This document shows positions 23,122 through 36,286 of a DNA stretch of 64,000 bases, in pieces. This DNA comes from Epiperipatus broadwayi (lineage: Eukaryota; Onychophora; Udeonychophora; Euonychophora; Peripatidae), in assembly GCA_028023455.1 (NCBI GenBank), contig JAQFVV010000142.1, positions 2,909,740 to 2,973,739 on the forward strand. Direction: 5' to 3'. The notes beneath the pieces are model-generated. The model did not search any database, was not told where the DNA came from, and was given only the letters and a program-made list of their open reading frames with translations. The first letter of the stretch is position 1, and each line of letters opens with the position of its first letter. A program made the position numbers and the translations under genes.

Positions 23122-26100
23122 ATATATATATATATATTATATTATAACCTACACTCTCAACATCGCTCATGTACATTACATGAACGAAATGCCCAGGCGC
23201 CAGTTCTATTAATGAATAGAACAATATAACAAAATATATAATACAAAATTATTACTGAGACTCTATATTTAAGTTTATGTTCAGCTCAGCTCAGTGGGAG
23301 GCTATAGGCAGTTCATAAGATATATGATAATAAATGAACAAAAGAAGAAATATTACAAAACATTTAATATAATGTAAATTCTTTTGTTAATTAATTGTAT
23401 GATAAAGAATCGTAATGTTTATTTGGTACAGTCTATTAAAATATATTTTAAACTTAATTTCTTCCTTCATCCAAGTATAACATATATCAGCTTGCTATAA
23501 TTATATTCTTAAACAATTCTATGACTTGGCATATCATAATCTAAACACCTACTTTAATGTCAATCAAGAAATAAAGAATAAGATCTCAGGGAAATTTAAC
23601 AAACACAGTTGAATTAAATAATCTACATTGGCCCATAAATTATAATTCTAAAGTATGATAAAAATGTAATGAAACAAATTAACTAAAATATTTTACTGTG
23701 TTTCAATAATAAGATAATGACAAAGATAGGGTATTTTAATCTCATATCATCATCTAACAAATATACTGACTTGGCAACCTTTCTAATATGTTTATCAAGT
23801 GGCAAATGTTCTTTTATAATGTTTGGATTAAGAAAAACAATATTGTCAGACACTAGCAAATTTAATATTATAACTCTAAAATAATATATCTATTTTGTAA
23901 TAGATTTATGAAATGTGGAGATGTGGAAATGGAAAACATGAATGTACACAAGAATAACTGAAGACACAGTTTTTAAGATTTTAAATAACTAAACAAATCA
24001 TTTATTACAATAAAATAAACTTGGTTTAACATGATATTAACAAATGGACTATTTGTCTTACAGATTTTTAAATTATCAAATAAACTTTGAGCATCAGTTT
24101 GGGATTATCCTTATTATCAAAGCAAATTAATAATAAAACTTAAATATCCTGACTTCGAACACATGCTTTGCCTACATGTTTCATCTACATGACAATAAAT
24201 AAATAACATATTATATTATTAGCACAAAAAATACTTTTGAGAGGATATTACTCTTGATTAAAAAAATAAATCAAATTAATTATATTTGGCTCTCAACAAA
24301 ACAACTTTCTCTAATTGACTAAATAATCACTTTCAATTATGTATACCTTTTATGCATAGCAACAAATCATGTTTATTCTGATGATTTGATGATTTATAAC
24401 CTTTATTTAAATAAATACACTGTATTTTAAAATATTTATTCCCGTTTTAATCTCAATACTTTATACTTTATATGTAAATGAATGTAATGTATTTCAAAAA
24501 ACATTTATTTCTCATTTTAATTTTAATAATTCTATACTTTATATATGCAATATTATTTATACTATGAGTGTGTGTGCACGTTCAAGCAGCAATAATATAA
24601 AACAATCTTTTCTATAAACTCTCCATTCATTAAGAAAATATCATACAATTATTTTATTTCGGACAATGTCGTAATTCATTAATAAAATGTGACACTAATA
24701 CTACATCAAGAATTAATCTAACAATTTATCTAGCCACATATTAATTAACACAAAGCTATATTTTCATGATTATAGATACTATACATTATAAGGGAAATCT
24801 AAATGAGGAGCAGGTAAACTCTTACTGAACGCTTCTACAATTCATCTGATTCTAAATATACTTTTGGTGGGGACTTTTTCCTCATCACCAAGACTCTAAG
24901 AAAAACATCACATAACTTCCTAAGCATCATTTAATCATACTTCAACAATAACTAATCTATTTCTAAATACATTATTGGTGGGGATTTATTCCTCATCACC
25001 AGGGTCCTAAGAAAACATCACTTCAAAACATCATTTAATCATATGCATATAATATCAACTAGGCTCTACTCATGGCAAATTATTAACATATACTAAATAA
25101 GCAAAATCTTTTATCCCTACAAACATTATAGCGCAATCAGATTTCTTTCCATTCTCATAGCTTTTCTAAATATCGAACATTATAAGTGCACGCTGGCAGA
25201 TAAATACATACAGATAACATACTAATCCATTCAACTTAGCAGAATACGACAACGCCTGAAATTTATACATAAAATATTCACAAACTGACCTTTACCAAAC
25301 ATATGTCCCAATTGTGCAAAACAAACACACACCCGCGAACAAAAATATATATAAAATTAACTCTAAATTACACACTATGCAGACAACATGGTAATTAAAT
25401 ATTGCATTAAGGTATAACTTTTAATTCAAAATAAACTTTAAGTTACTTTTAAAATTTAATAGTTATAATTATTATGAACGAACTTTATTTCATATCTTGC
25501 AAACTATTTCTATTATACGTTTGTTGATTCAAAAAAAAATAATTCTTACTTTGAGATAATAAAGTATGCAAAATAAATATAAACCTCTCTAATAATATAT
25601 TTTAAAAAAATATTTCTTTCTTTTACCTTCGTAAAAGAACACAATCAATTTTTACCAGCATATTTCTCATTCAGATATGCTTCAGAGACAGTCTTGAAGA
25701 TCAAAATAACCCAAATTATAAATGAACATAATAATAAATAAGCCTATCTACCTATCACACACAGTAATTATGACAAGCAATAAAAAAAAAATAAAGAAAC
25801 AAAGGTTATTAGTTTTGTAACTTAAAAATAAAAGTTCACTTGCAAAGCTGGGTTCCAGGTTTATGAAACAATATGAGACACATTCCAAACTGAATTTAAA
25901 TTAAAATAAACTGTTGCAGGATAACCAAACAAATATAATCATGCCTAAATAGGACTCAGCATCTTCAATGGTCATAACAAAGTTATTTAAGTTACTGTAT
26001 CATACATAAGCAATTAATTTGTCTTCTATTATGATGAGAATATAATAAATTCTTCCTGTTGGATAGGAATTATCTCACTTATTCCGTTGTAGTTCTAAAT

Positions 26101-27690
26101 TAAATACGTAATTATTTTAGTAGTTTTTTGAATAGCATTTAACACTTTATAATTTATTATACACCTGGTTTATTCTTAAATATTGTCCATTAAGAGACCG
26201 CGTTTCCTTAGTAATTTTTCAATTAATAATATTTTGTTTTATTTTCCATCTTTATCGAAGAGAACAAAAATTACCCGCATTTCTATCCTAATTCGATTTA
26301 AGCAAATACTTAATTTGAAGTAGCTCACATTTTATTTTCTTCATTTAAAATATGTATTATTTCCAGAAATACCAGACAAATAAATACTGTCATTTCTTTA
26401 TGATGAATTTAAACATGGCATGATTTATCAAACAATGCATATTCTCAAATTTATGTTTAATTCTCATAAAAACACAACACGGAAAATATTGAAGAATTAA
26501 AATATATTCTGTAAAATAGTTCTGCATGCGTTTTCCAGATATATTAAAGAACACACGTTGGTTAATGATACAACAATAGTATTCATGCAATTTATTCCTA
26601 TTTAAAATGACAATTAAATGAAGTAACGTAGACTGGACGTTATTAACATACATTTTAAAAAAAAACCACTAGTTATGAAGAGGTTAATTCAAAAATGTTT
26701 AAATTAAGGAGAATAAAGTGAACTGAGTACCTTTTTAAAATTTAGAACTGCATTCTGAAATTAACTTGTCCCATAATAAATTTCTTGGAATTCTTTCGAA
26801 ATTTTACTTCAAAGTCGAGCCACTGTTTTTTTTTGGCTACAATTACATTACATAATAAGCAAATTTTCCACTGGAGATCTTTGTTAAAAAGCTCTCTTTA
26901 GCAAAGTTCATTTCCTTCCACCAGGTTACTCCCACGCTTTTCTTCTATCTCAGCGAATTACATATTCAAAAAAAATCTTTAAAAAAAAAAAAAAACTTTG
27001 ATTTTTAGAATTAAAATCAAGATAAAAATAATAATAAAATAAATAGCTTTTACAAACTTGAAAGAAAAATGAATATTGAATTAACTATTAAATAAAAATG
27101 ATTAATAATTTATTCAATTTATAAAATAATCTATTGATTCAACTATCTATTAATTATTGGAAAGAAATATATATTTGTTAACTTATTTAAGATAATTACT
27201 GTTATTTAAATGTTTTTATTGTGAATATACTATTGTTTGCCATTATTAAAAGATGAAAATGAAATGAAAATGATGCAGAGTCATACATGCATGCACATGT
27301 ACCACAACCTAAATATTAAACTATCTTAGCTAAATATAATTGAAATGGCTATTTGACAAAAGATAAGTATCAATGAATAAAGAATTTTGAAACCATTCAT
27401 ACCAATACTATACTAACATAAAATAACTTTGCATCTTTCTGACAAAATGTATTAATTCCATTAATAAACAACACTTCTTCCTTACATTAAATACCTCATT
27501 AACCACACTAATAATAATGAATATCTATCAAGTTGTCAATAAACTGCATAAGCAACCCATATCTAAGCTTTAAACAATCTCCAGCAAAAAAATTTTAAAA
27601 TTCTAAGGCTATTTCATTTTTTAAAAATATAATATAACTATTTAGTTAAGATACAAAGTATCTTAAACCCTTGTGCCCATTCAGATGGTC

Positions 27691-27728
<38 letters not shown>

Positions 27729-27730
27729 GA

Positions 27731-27761
<31 letters not shown>

Positions 27762-28690
27762 TTTAGACAATGGCTGAACATAATTTTGACTGGTGAAGCC
27801 AAATTCATAGCACTCATGAGCTGCAGGATGTGTTGTATAATTTATATGCAATGCTAATTTTTGTAACTTCATATTTTAGATAGTTAAACACTGTTTTCTT
27901 CTTTATTAATTGCTTGGGAATTGTTAGAAATAAATCATGCCTTTTTATTCTTTTTGTCACAATAATAAATAAAATAGTGATCAACTATCTAAAAAAAATG
28001 GAATATATAAATTATCAATTTACATAAATTAGTATTTATATAAATTATACAATGCATTCTGCAGCCCTGGCTTCATTGGCTAAAAGTTCTTTCAGCTATT
28101 GTCTACATATATATTGTACTGTTGGTTTTGTCTGTTCATATAACAAGATCTAGCATCTAGACAAAAGTACATCATCCAATCATGCACATGATACATAAGT
28201 CAGAAACACTCACGAACTCTGCTCTATTTGCCGATTTTCCAGATCTACCAACTTATGAGCAACAATATGATCTAATTTCTTTCTCTGCTGGCATTGCAAA
28301 GTGGCAACACAAAGAGACTCTAATTTGGAAATAATATAATGGAACCTTTTAGTATAAAATATCACAAGTTTGACCCATTTAAAGATCGTGAACTTTCACA
28401 CTAATTATATATATAGGATTAGCAGGAGACCATCTAGTCATAGCAAGCATAAGTTGTTAATCAAAATATACTATTTTAAATGAATGAAACAATGATTCTA
28501 AGGGTTGAGATATATCTAAGATTTATTAATTTAAATAACATATGGATAAGGAATTTGATATTTTTCCTTTAGTCATCATTGGCCTCTTTACATTTATAGA
28601 ATGAGATTTGTCTTTTATTAACTTAAAAAATTGAAATTACAAATATATTCATTGCTTTATTTTAGTGTGGCTAATTCATATGCCAATGAT
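23122..28690. other. AT-rich spacer
   Basis: No gene is supported. There is a tandem pair at 24850-25060 (listed), a (TA)n tract at 27694-27751 and many short A/T runs. The stretch 28040-28340 is less AT-rich and lies just upstream of the PLE RT, so it may be a PLE leader, which I could not confirm. Confidence 0.4.
24850..25062. repeat. Tandem pair with conserved stem-loop, period about 111 bp
   Basis: Both copies carry GGTGGGGA, a short loop, then TCCTCATCACC (24871-24894 and 24979-25001), followed by CTAAGAAAA-CATCAC and CATCATTTAATCATA. The GGTGGGGA/TCCTCATCACC parts can pair as a hairpin and are better conserved than the flanks. Confidence 0.7.
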
Positions 28691-28699
28691 CAATAAATT

Positions 28700-30180
28700 A
28701 CAATCACTTCGATTTTGCACACACACAAGGAAAAATACCTCAACAGAGCCGAATATTACAGGATTTTTCCAACCGCAATCATACAACCAAGAATATTGAC
28801 AAATGCAAAGCTTCATAAACAGGGAGTGCCATTAAGATTAATGTTGGACTTTGATAGCATCCCCTACTTTTAATGCATCTAAATTAGTTAATGAATGGCT
28901 AATTGACTATCTAGGTTTTGGTTCATTTACAATTAAATCATCATTTGAATTCATAGACAGAATCAAGAATGCAGCAATTCCTCAAGAATTCAAGATCACA
29001 GTGGTAGATATCACAGAACTATATGGTTTTATTGACAGACAGCTATCAATCAGAATAATTGAACATGAGCTGATTAAGAAAGACTGTCCAACTCCTAAGA
29101 CAGTCTATTGTAGATTTCATGAAATGGCTGGATGGAAACATTTTGGCATCATATGAAAATAACTGGTATAGAATGAACAATGGTTGGACAATGGGTCTCC
29201 CTCTGAGTGGGATTGTCTCCAGCATTGTTTTAAATCATTTCAAACAACAAGTGCTTCCAAAATTCCAAATAGCAGTACCAGGTGCAATTTATATCATATA
29301 TATGGATGACATATTTATAGCAGCACCGGAAAACAAAACACAATTGAAGATATTTTACATGAACTCCACACTCTTTCTAGCCTAATTTTTAATTGTACAT
29401 ATGAGGATGAGCAAAATGAAGTCAAGTACCTTGATTTAAAAGTCAATAGAGAGAATTCTGCACTCAACTATTGCATGATGATCAAGTCCTTGTGCATTAG
29501 ATGTTATCTCCACCCACTCTCAAAATCCCCCAAATCACACAAACTTGCAGGGCTATCCACTTTCTTATTTCATAATCACCATCTATGCAAATTAGAACGG
29601 ACAAGAAAAGCAACATCACCAGCTACATCAAAGATTTAATAAGCATGGGTTTTAATCACAGAACAATAGCAACAGTATTGAAGGCTTTCATAAAAGACTA
29701 GCAAAATAAAAAAGAAGACCGACAACACCATATATACCTGCAGTAGTAAAAAACTTTACAGAAAGAATTTAAACTAGGATTTAGAACCCCTCCAAACACC
29801 AATAGGCTTATTAATAATACTAAAGATAAAAGAAATATTGAAGCAACCCCCCAGGTAGTATATAGAATTGTGTGTTCTCAAATAGGGTGTGGTGAGTTTA
29901 TTCTGGGGAAACTCGTGCCACAATTGACAGTAGATTTGCTCAACACAAATACACATATTCACGAGCAATAACCAAAAAAGAAGGCAGTTCCATTTTTGCT
30001 GACCATCAGCAAGAGCTCAACCACAGATTTGAACACTCCAAGGCTCTGATATATTATGCAAAGAAAGGAATGACATCAAGAGAAAAATCAAGGAAGCTTG
30101 TTTTATCACCAATGATATCAACTCAATAAATAGAAAAGACACTGCCATTTCCAGAAAATGGATAATATAAGAGATAGTTT
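28700..30180 (+). pseudogene. Penelope-like element with RT and GIY-YIG endonuclease, degraded
   Basis: The order matches PLEs. At 28735-28850 an RT lead-in reads AEYYRIFPTAIIQPRILTNA with KLHKQGVPLR. At 28851-29150 comes ASKLVNEWLIDYLG and the motif A region VDITELYGFIDRQ. At 29176-29330 come WTMGLPLSGIVSSIVLNHF and the catalytic YMDD box (IYIIYMDDIFIAAPENKT). SLIFNCTYEDEQNEVKYLDL at about 29375-29450 is the PLE thumb-side block. A GIY-YIG domain follows at 29848-30100: VVYRIVCSQIGCGEFILG, then in another frame GETRATIDSRFAQH and SSIFADHQQELNHRFEHSKA. At least four frameshifts inactivate it. The catalytic YMDD and the endonuclease R, H and E positions are still present. Confidence 0.85.
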
Positions 30181-32799
30181 TGCATACATTTGCATATAAT
30201 GTTGTTAATAATCTAAAGAGGCTATGATTACAGAGTAACAAAACTCTGAAAGCACTAAGCCTGCAGAAATTATATAGAAAGCCTACAGAAATTATTATAT
30301 AGAAAAGTTTCACCGCAATGCATCAGCATATTATTAATTACAAAGTAAGGTGAAATAAAATAATTATTACAATATCAGTAAATACAATTTTAATTGCACT
30401 ATATACGAGTATATCACTGCTAGAAAGAAGAACAAAATATAGCACTTGACTGAATTTACTTAATAAAGAATATTTTATTGTTGAAATATGATTATCATTA
30501 ATAAATGAAGTAATTTCAGCTTATACTGAGTAAGAAACATGTGAGAGAGTTAATTTAGAATATATATAATTGCATTTCCAAATGCTGCACACATGAAAAT
30601 ATTAATAAATATCATAAAGAAATCTGCTTAGCAGAATCAGAACATTATGGTTTAGGGATATTCATAGATTTTATTTGGAACTAGAACTAAGAGGATAGTG
30701 TGTGCATGGTGGCATATCTATGTGATCTAGCCACAGATCATAGAAGGTGCTTCAGAAAATTCATTGAAGGCAATAAAGGCTGATATATGTCTGTAACTTT
30801 GTCAAAATTGGTGTATCAAATGAAAAACAGTCTGCTGTGAGTTTCAATGGGCCAGTTTTTCCCGAAGCAATCCCTTATGGTTATCTCTAGTAACAAAGAG
30901 AAGTTCCCATGGGGGTTTAAAAGGCTGGTTTTTGGACTTGGAGACACAAGACAGAGTTTGGCTTTCCGATACGCCTGGTAGAGTGAAGCACAAATATATA
31001 TAAATGAATGAGGAGGCCCAAGCATATACATATAAAACTTTTAAAATAAGAATTAATTAATTAATACCTATATATTTTGGGAATATCCAGCATAATGGTA
31101 TCATTAGAATACTAAACAGTAATGGAAAACTTAAATTCATTAATAAAAATAATAAGCTATTAGAAATTGAGAATCCCCCTCCCCTTTGTTAAATTACTTT
31201 ACATAATAACTTCTCACGAATATTGAATCAAACATGAAGATTTGGTTCTAAATGCCTTTATCACAGTTACAGATAATTTTACATATATAGGAGCTAAGTG
31301 GTGGCTATTTATGGAGCAAAATTATTTAAATTTAAATAAACACATTTTATGATTTTAAAACTAGCACTATTAAATTGGGGAAAACATTTTTAGGAAAAAC
31401 AGATTTCTACCCTGTTTTCAACTATAGCATTATAATATAATTAAATTGTCTTTTCCCAAACTAGCAAGCATCCACTACAATGAAAATAATAAAACTTGTT
31501 TTTAACTAAAGCTTAATTGATATCCCCATAAAAGAAATTAGGGGGGGGGGCTTAAAACAAGATCAAACATACTTGCAAATTTAGGAGGTCATTGGCATAT
31601 TATTAAAAATACAAAAATATAAAATCAAAATTATGAAATATTGTTGCTGCACGAAAGTGAAATAAGGAATTATAATTATTTACTAGAGGCTCAATGATAG
31701 GAGAAATATGAAGAAAGTTTATAGAGAGTTGAACACATTTTAACAGATCAGGTAAGAGTTTCCAAATTATATTAGTTGATCTGATATTGCTGATCTTAAG
31801 ATCAGCTAAAAAAGGAATTACACTACATTTAGAGGAATGGTTAGATGAGACATTTAGCTCAAAGTTGAGATTATTCATGTAAGTTTACAAGTTATAGCAG
31901 CAACATGAATTTGTTACCTTGTTCATTATTAACTGGTTCTTGGCTGATTTGAAGCATCCATTGGAGACTAGATCTAGTTTTTATTCAGGTTGGTCAGGTA
32001 GGTAGAACTTTCATTATTTAGCATATAGGCTCATGGTTATAGTTCATGAGTATCTGGACCCTGGGTGATGATGTCAGGAAAGATTGCATTTTGAATGACG
32101 AGAAAGATTAAGCTTTATCTACTCACAATACATTGAATCAGAGACAAAATGAGCATGGATTCAGTTTACCATTGTTCTTATTAAATTACTTGCTCTCCTT
32201 GGATGTTCAAATCCAGCACTATTTATATGATTTTTTAAGTTGTTCTGGAATGCTTTTAGCTACTTGACCTGAAGCATTTTATATATACTTTATTGATTCT
32301 GTAATTTTCTGACCGGATGCACACCTTTGTTCTTGTAAGTTGTAAGATAATGCAATCCTGCTAAGAATTTCTCAGATGAGTATTTTAAAATAGATTTTAA
32401 TACAAATTTGAAATGGATAAAATTTCCACTAATGGATCTTACATTATTTTTATAAAATTATAACATTTTAATTTGGAGTAATGAATTTCCAGTTAATTGA
32501 CTTAATTGCATTCAAAAATATTCGGCAGGATTGCATAAACTATTTCTGAATGCCATTACTAAAATAAATAATAAAATTTAACATAATTTTAAAAATACAA
32601 ATTAATATAACATCTTTTGATATTATAAATATTTTACAAATAATCTCCCCTCACCTATGATATATATGTATCCATTATGCACATATACAAATTAAAATAA
32701 TATAAAACATTTATTTATTGAAGGTATTTAGATTAAGATATTTATACATATCTATATCAGTGATTATTTTAATAATTAAGCAAAATATGTGTTAGTAAA

Positions 32800-32857
<58 letters not shown>

Positions 32858-33999
32858 TAAGGATGGAGTTTGAATATGGTTTGGTGGTGGGAGATTCTGG
32901 GTGGGCTGTGAAGCTCAGATTGACTGCTTCAATACACTGAAAAAAACCTCTTCTTGGTCAATATTCAAATCATCAAAATAAATCAATTGCAATTAGCATA
33001 AGGGTAGGATAATGTATTTGAATAGTTGAAATTATATCAGGTAGAATAACTTGCTGATTTATAATTTTGAAAAAAAAAAAAAAGCTGTAAAATCTCTATA
33101 TATTTCCATCTAGAAAAAAAAATGAATATCAATTTTTATTTTCCAGAAAAATGTATTTCAAGAATCTATTAAACACTGATTGTAATAAACTACATCATTG
33201 TTTAGAGTAAGCATTCTATGATTGAACAATATTTAATGATGAGAAGAATCAATGATAAAATTAATTTGAAATTTGTATCATCACTGAAATGATAACTGTG
33301 CTTAAAAATGGCACTCATGATCCCTAAAAGCTTTGCTAACAATAATTTGTTTATGAAGAAGAAACAATCTATTATTGGAAAATAAGTCTAAGATCTTTTT
33401 CAGATGCAAGAGGATTAATTTTGTGAGAATTAATATTTTAAAAAATCTAAAACCTTTAATTTTTTAGAAAAGGAAATGGAACATTTATTGAGATTAATTG
33501 ACGTATTATTTAGATCACACCAGGAATTAAAGTTATCAATATCTTTCTAAAGAAGACTGCAATCAATCACTGATGTAATTCTTCTTAAAATTTTATACTG
33601 AACACCTTAGTATAGAAGATAAAAATTTTTTTAGGCAAGCCTTAAGGGCATGATATAAATTGTAACCTTTGATAGTTATAGATTAATGAAGAAAGTTGTT
33701 GTAATAGTGTATAGACTGAGGAAAAAGAAAATAGATTGAAATTTCAGTGGCAGTGATAGAATATACCAATATGTTTTTTTTTTTTTTAGATATTTTATGC
33801 CTTTTTAAAAATATATAATAAAAACAATATTTTATGGATATATTAAAGAGAAAATAAAATGGTTTGAAACTTACTTATTGCAAAAGAAACAAATTGGAGT
33901 TGTTAAAAATTAAAAAAGTAAAAATACTTATGAAATTATTAAAATTAACATTAAATGTGGTTTTAAAATAAAGTCAAATTTATAAAAGAAAAATATATA
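30181..33999. other. AT-rich region with a few patches
   Basis: No gene is supported. A GC-richer patch at 30830-31025 reads as coding-like DNA but is not identified. The stretch 32080-32360 weakly resembles a LINE RT (a MSMDSVYHCSY / LLALLGCSNPAL-like reading), too degraded to assign. G10 lies at 31541-31550 and a (TA)n tract at 32803-32854. Confidence 0.4.
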
Positions 34000-34222
34000 G
34001 GATAATGAGCACAGACTTTCACATGACCCACCACTCTCCACACTATCTCATAACACTGATGCACTTAAATATATATATGTTGAAAAGATAAATAATCACT
34101 TGGATGGACAGGTAAAGAGTTGGAATGTGGAGTAGATTGAAGCCTGTTCATTAAAGTATGAAGTTTGACCATCTTAATATATATATATATATATATCTGA
34201 GCACTTATAGCATGTATGTGTA

Positions 34223-34294
34223 GAGATGGTAATCTGGACCAACTGATGATTGCTGGTTTAGCATGAAATACATATATTGGTGATTATTTATCTT
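34223..34294 (+). ncRNA. Hammerhead ribozyme, family 2 copy 1
   Basis: The core CTGATGA is at 34243-34249 and GAAA at 34265-34268. Stem II is TGCT/AGCA closed by GGTTT, with a U-U mismatch at its base. Stem III is the minimal ATA/TAT around loop CA. Position 17 is A at 34276, so cleavage is predicted after it. Stem I pairs ACCAA with TTGGT, then GGTAATC with GATTATT across a 3-base bulge (TGG), then about five more pairs. This is the type I hammerhead layout with a very short stem III known from PLE-linked ribozymes. Activity is untested. Confidence 0.8.
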
Positions 34295-34698
34295 TTCAAC
34301 CTATATCTGTTTAAGTGTATCAGTGTTATGAGATGGTGTGGAGAGTGGTAGGTCATGTGAATGTCTGTGTTCATATAACCTATATATTACATATATAGAC
34401 ACAGATATATAATAAGCCTGTGTGTATCAGTTATTGCATAAGTAAAGATGTCTGCCCATCCCTTGTATATGTATTAAATGGATTATGTCCTGTACATGAG
34501 GGGTCTGATTGACCTTAGGTCAACATGGGTGTTACAAGAATTTGGGCCTCAGGGTGGCCTTCAAGCATTCTATCATCAAATTTTCAATTGGATGAATGGT
34601 TGAAGAGTGGGAATGTGGAGTAGATTGAAACCTGTCCATTAAAGTTTGAGGTTTGGCTATCTTAATATATATCTGAGCACTTATAGCATATATGTGTA

Positions 34699-34770
34699 GA
34701 GATGGTAATCAGGACCAACTGATAATTACTGGTTTAGCATGAAATATGTATATTGGTGATTATTTATCTT
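34699..34770 (+). ncRNA. Hammerhead ribozyme, family 2 copy 2, inactivated core
   Basis: It has the same 72-base layout as copy 1, with identical stem I pairing (GGTAATC/GATTATT, ACCAA/TTGGT) and GAAA. The core reads CTGATAA at 34719-34725: the catalytic G8 is changed to A. Stem II also gains an A-C mismatch. Predicted dead. Confidence 0.8.
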
Positions 34771-35223
34771 TTCAACATACATGTGTTTAAGTGTATCAGT
34801 GTTATGAGATGGTGTGGAGAGTGGTGGGTCATGTGAAAGTCTGTGCTCATATACCCTATATATTACATATATAGACACAGGTATATAATAAGCCTGTGTG
34901 TTTCAGTTATTAAAAGAAAAAAATATTTTTTTTTCATTTTTATTCTCTTTTTTTCTTTTGGTTTTTAAATTTAAAAAAATTGTTGTTGATAAAAGCATGT
35001 AATTAAAGATTAAAATAGATAAGATAATTTTGGAGGTAGATAGCTTAAGGTATTGGATAACATTTTTTTTAATGGAGTGATGATTAACTATAAATTGGAT
35101 AAGATAATGATTTAAATTCAGAATGTATTTTTCCAAGCAGAGTGAACCAGACTTCATATCTTCCATAGTGAAGTTAAGCACAGCATGCTGTATATTTGTC
35201 AGTAGGAGAATTTATTTTTAATA

Positions 35224-35300
35224 TTGTAATTAAAGTAAGAGGCTGAAAAACTCTCGCTTGCAGTTTTAGAATGCGTATATGACAGCCAATCAGATGTAAT
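35224..35300. repeat. Dispersed repeat with CCAAT-like box, copy 1
   Basis: AAGTAAGAGGCTGAAAAACT, TTTTAGAATGCGTATATGAC and AGCCAATCAGATGTAATGA match the copy at 60978-61056 and the hairpin at 35565. The CCAAT motif within AGCCAATCAG is exact in both direct copies. Downstream DNA differs, so this is a module of about 85-95 bases rather than a long duplication. Confidence 0.75.
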
Positions 35301-35564
35301 GATGACTGTATAGGGAGTTATTAATTAGCAACACAAGATGGAGATTTTATAAGAAAAAGATGGTTCCACCTTTGCTTTACTTAAATTTCTTTAAATATAA
35401 GCCAGTCTGAAGCATTTTGATTCAAGAGCATGAAGTTTTAGACATCTTCACATTTAATTCATTGTGTATTATTTATAAATCAACAATGTGAAATCATTAA
35501 ATTTACTACAAAGTAATTTTTCAGATCTTATGAATTGACAGTAATGTATGTAAATATTATTTTA

Positions 35565-35716
35565 TTAAGCTCAAGCAGTTTGTAATCAAAATGAAAGGCT
35601 GAAAACCTTGTGCATGCACTTTTAGAATACTGACATGGTTGTCATATAAGCATTCTAAAAGTGTATGTGAGAGGTTTTCAGCTTTTCACTTTAATTATGA
35701 ACTACTTGCACTTAAT
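35565..35716. repeat. Hairpin of the CCAAT-module family
   Basis: The left arm (AAGCTCAAGCAGTTTGTAAT, AAGGCTGAAAACC, TTTTAGAATACTG) is mirrored by a right arm of about 72 bases reading the same family in reverse. It is a fold-back copy of the module at 35224, lacking the CCAAT part in the loop. Confidence 0.75.
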
Positions 35717-36227
35717 AAATAATATTTTTAAGATTGTAATAAAATAACTATGAAATAAACCAGAACACTGAGTGTTTATGCTGCCTTAATATCAATTGAT
35801 AGTTGCCCTACAACAGTCTTCATTTTAAAGCTTTATTTAAAAAGAGTGTTACAAAATAACTCTAAACTGAAAAGAAAATTGATGTCCATTGGCATTTAAA
35901 AAATGCATTGTCTTTGTCCACAAATTGGAACTATAGTGTGACTCCAAATTATATCTATTGATAGTGTTAACATGGTAAGAGATTATGAAAGAAGAATCAT
36001 ATCAGTGATAATAATCCTAACCTGGAGAATGATCATATAGTCAAGCTTGCTAGCCTAAGCATAAAATAAATAGATTTAATCATTTGTGACCATTCTAAAA
36101 TCAAAGGGGAAAATAACTGACCATTATACCCAAAGAATAAGTATATTTAATAATTAGGTTGATATAAAAATTGTGATGTAAAATGGAGGGTTTCATTAGA
36201 TTCTAAGATCTAGGTGTAGTGCTCTCA

Positions 36228-36286
36228 GACCAAAGCTCCTCACTGATGAAGGTCATAAGCCAGAAACTAATTTGGAGATATTGGGT
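36228..36286 (+). ncRNA. Hammerhead-like fold, family 1 copy A
   Basis: The core CTGATGA (36243-36249) and GAAA (36263-36266) are intact, with stem II GGT/GCC closed by CATAA. Outer stem I pairs CCAA with TTGG. The short stem III reads ACTAAT, giving a C-A mismatch, and the inner stem I has a C-A end, so activity is doubtful. Confidence 0.65.

Larger units (their letters stand above)
34005..34912 (+). mobile_element. Hammerhead-ribozyme repeat family 2, tandem array
   Basis: Two direct units (34100-34587 and 34588-34912; ribozyme-to-ribozyme spacing 476 bp) are preceded by a short inverted piece (34005-34099) that is the reverse complement of the part following the ribozyme. Shared landmarks are GAATGTGGAGTAGATTGAA, ATCTGAGCACTTATAGCAT, the hammerhead, AAGTGTATCAGTGTTATGAG and GTGTGGAGAGTGG. 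No protein frame is present. Tandem units with one hammerhead each, plus an inverted 5' fragment, resemble retrozymes and PLE terminal repeats; mobilisation by a PLE is inference. Confidence 0.75.

Noticed and set aside
28851-30180. A group II intron or telomerase RT
   Set aside because: A GIY-YIG domain following the RT in the same sense, and the block order, are specific to Penelope-like elements.
32080-32360. A fourth LINE RT fragment on the plus strand
   Set aside because: Only a faint resemblance to the GFxxxRSCxxNLL region, with many stops; insufficient to annotate as a gene.
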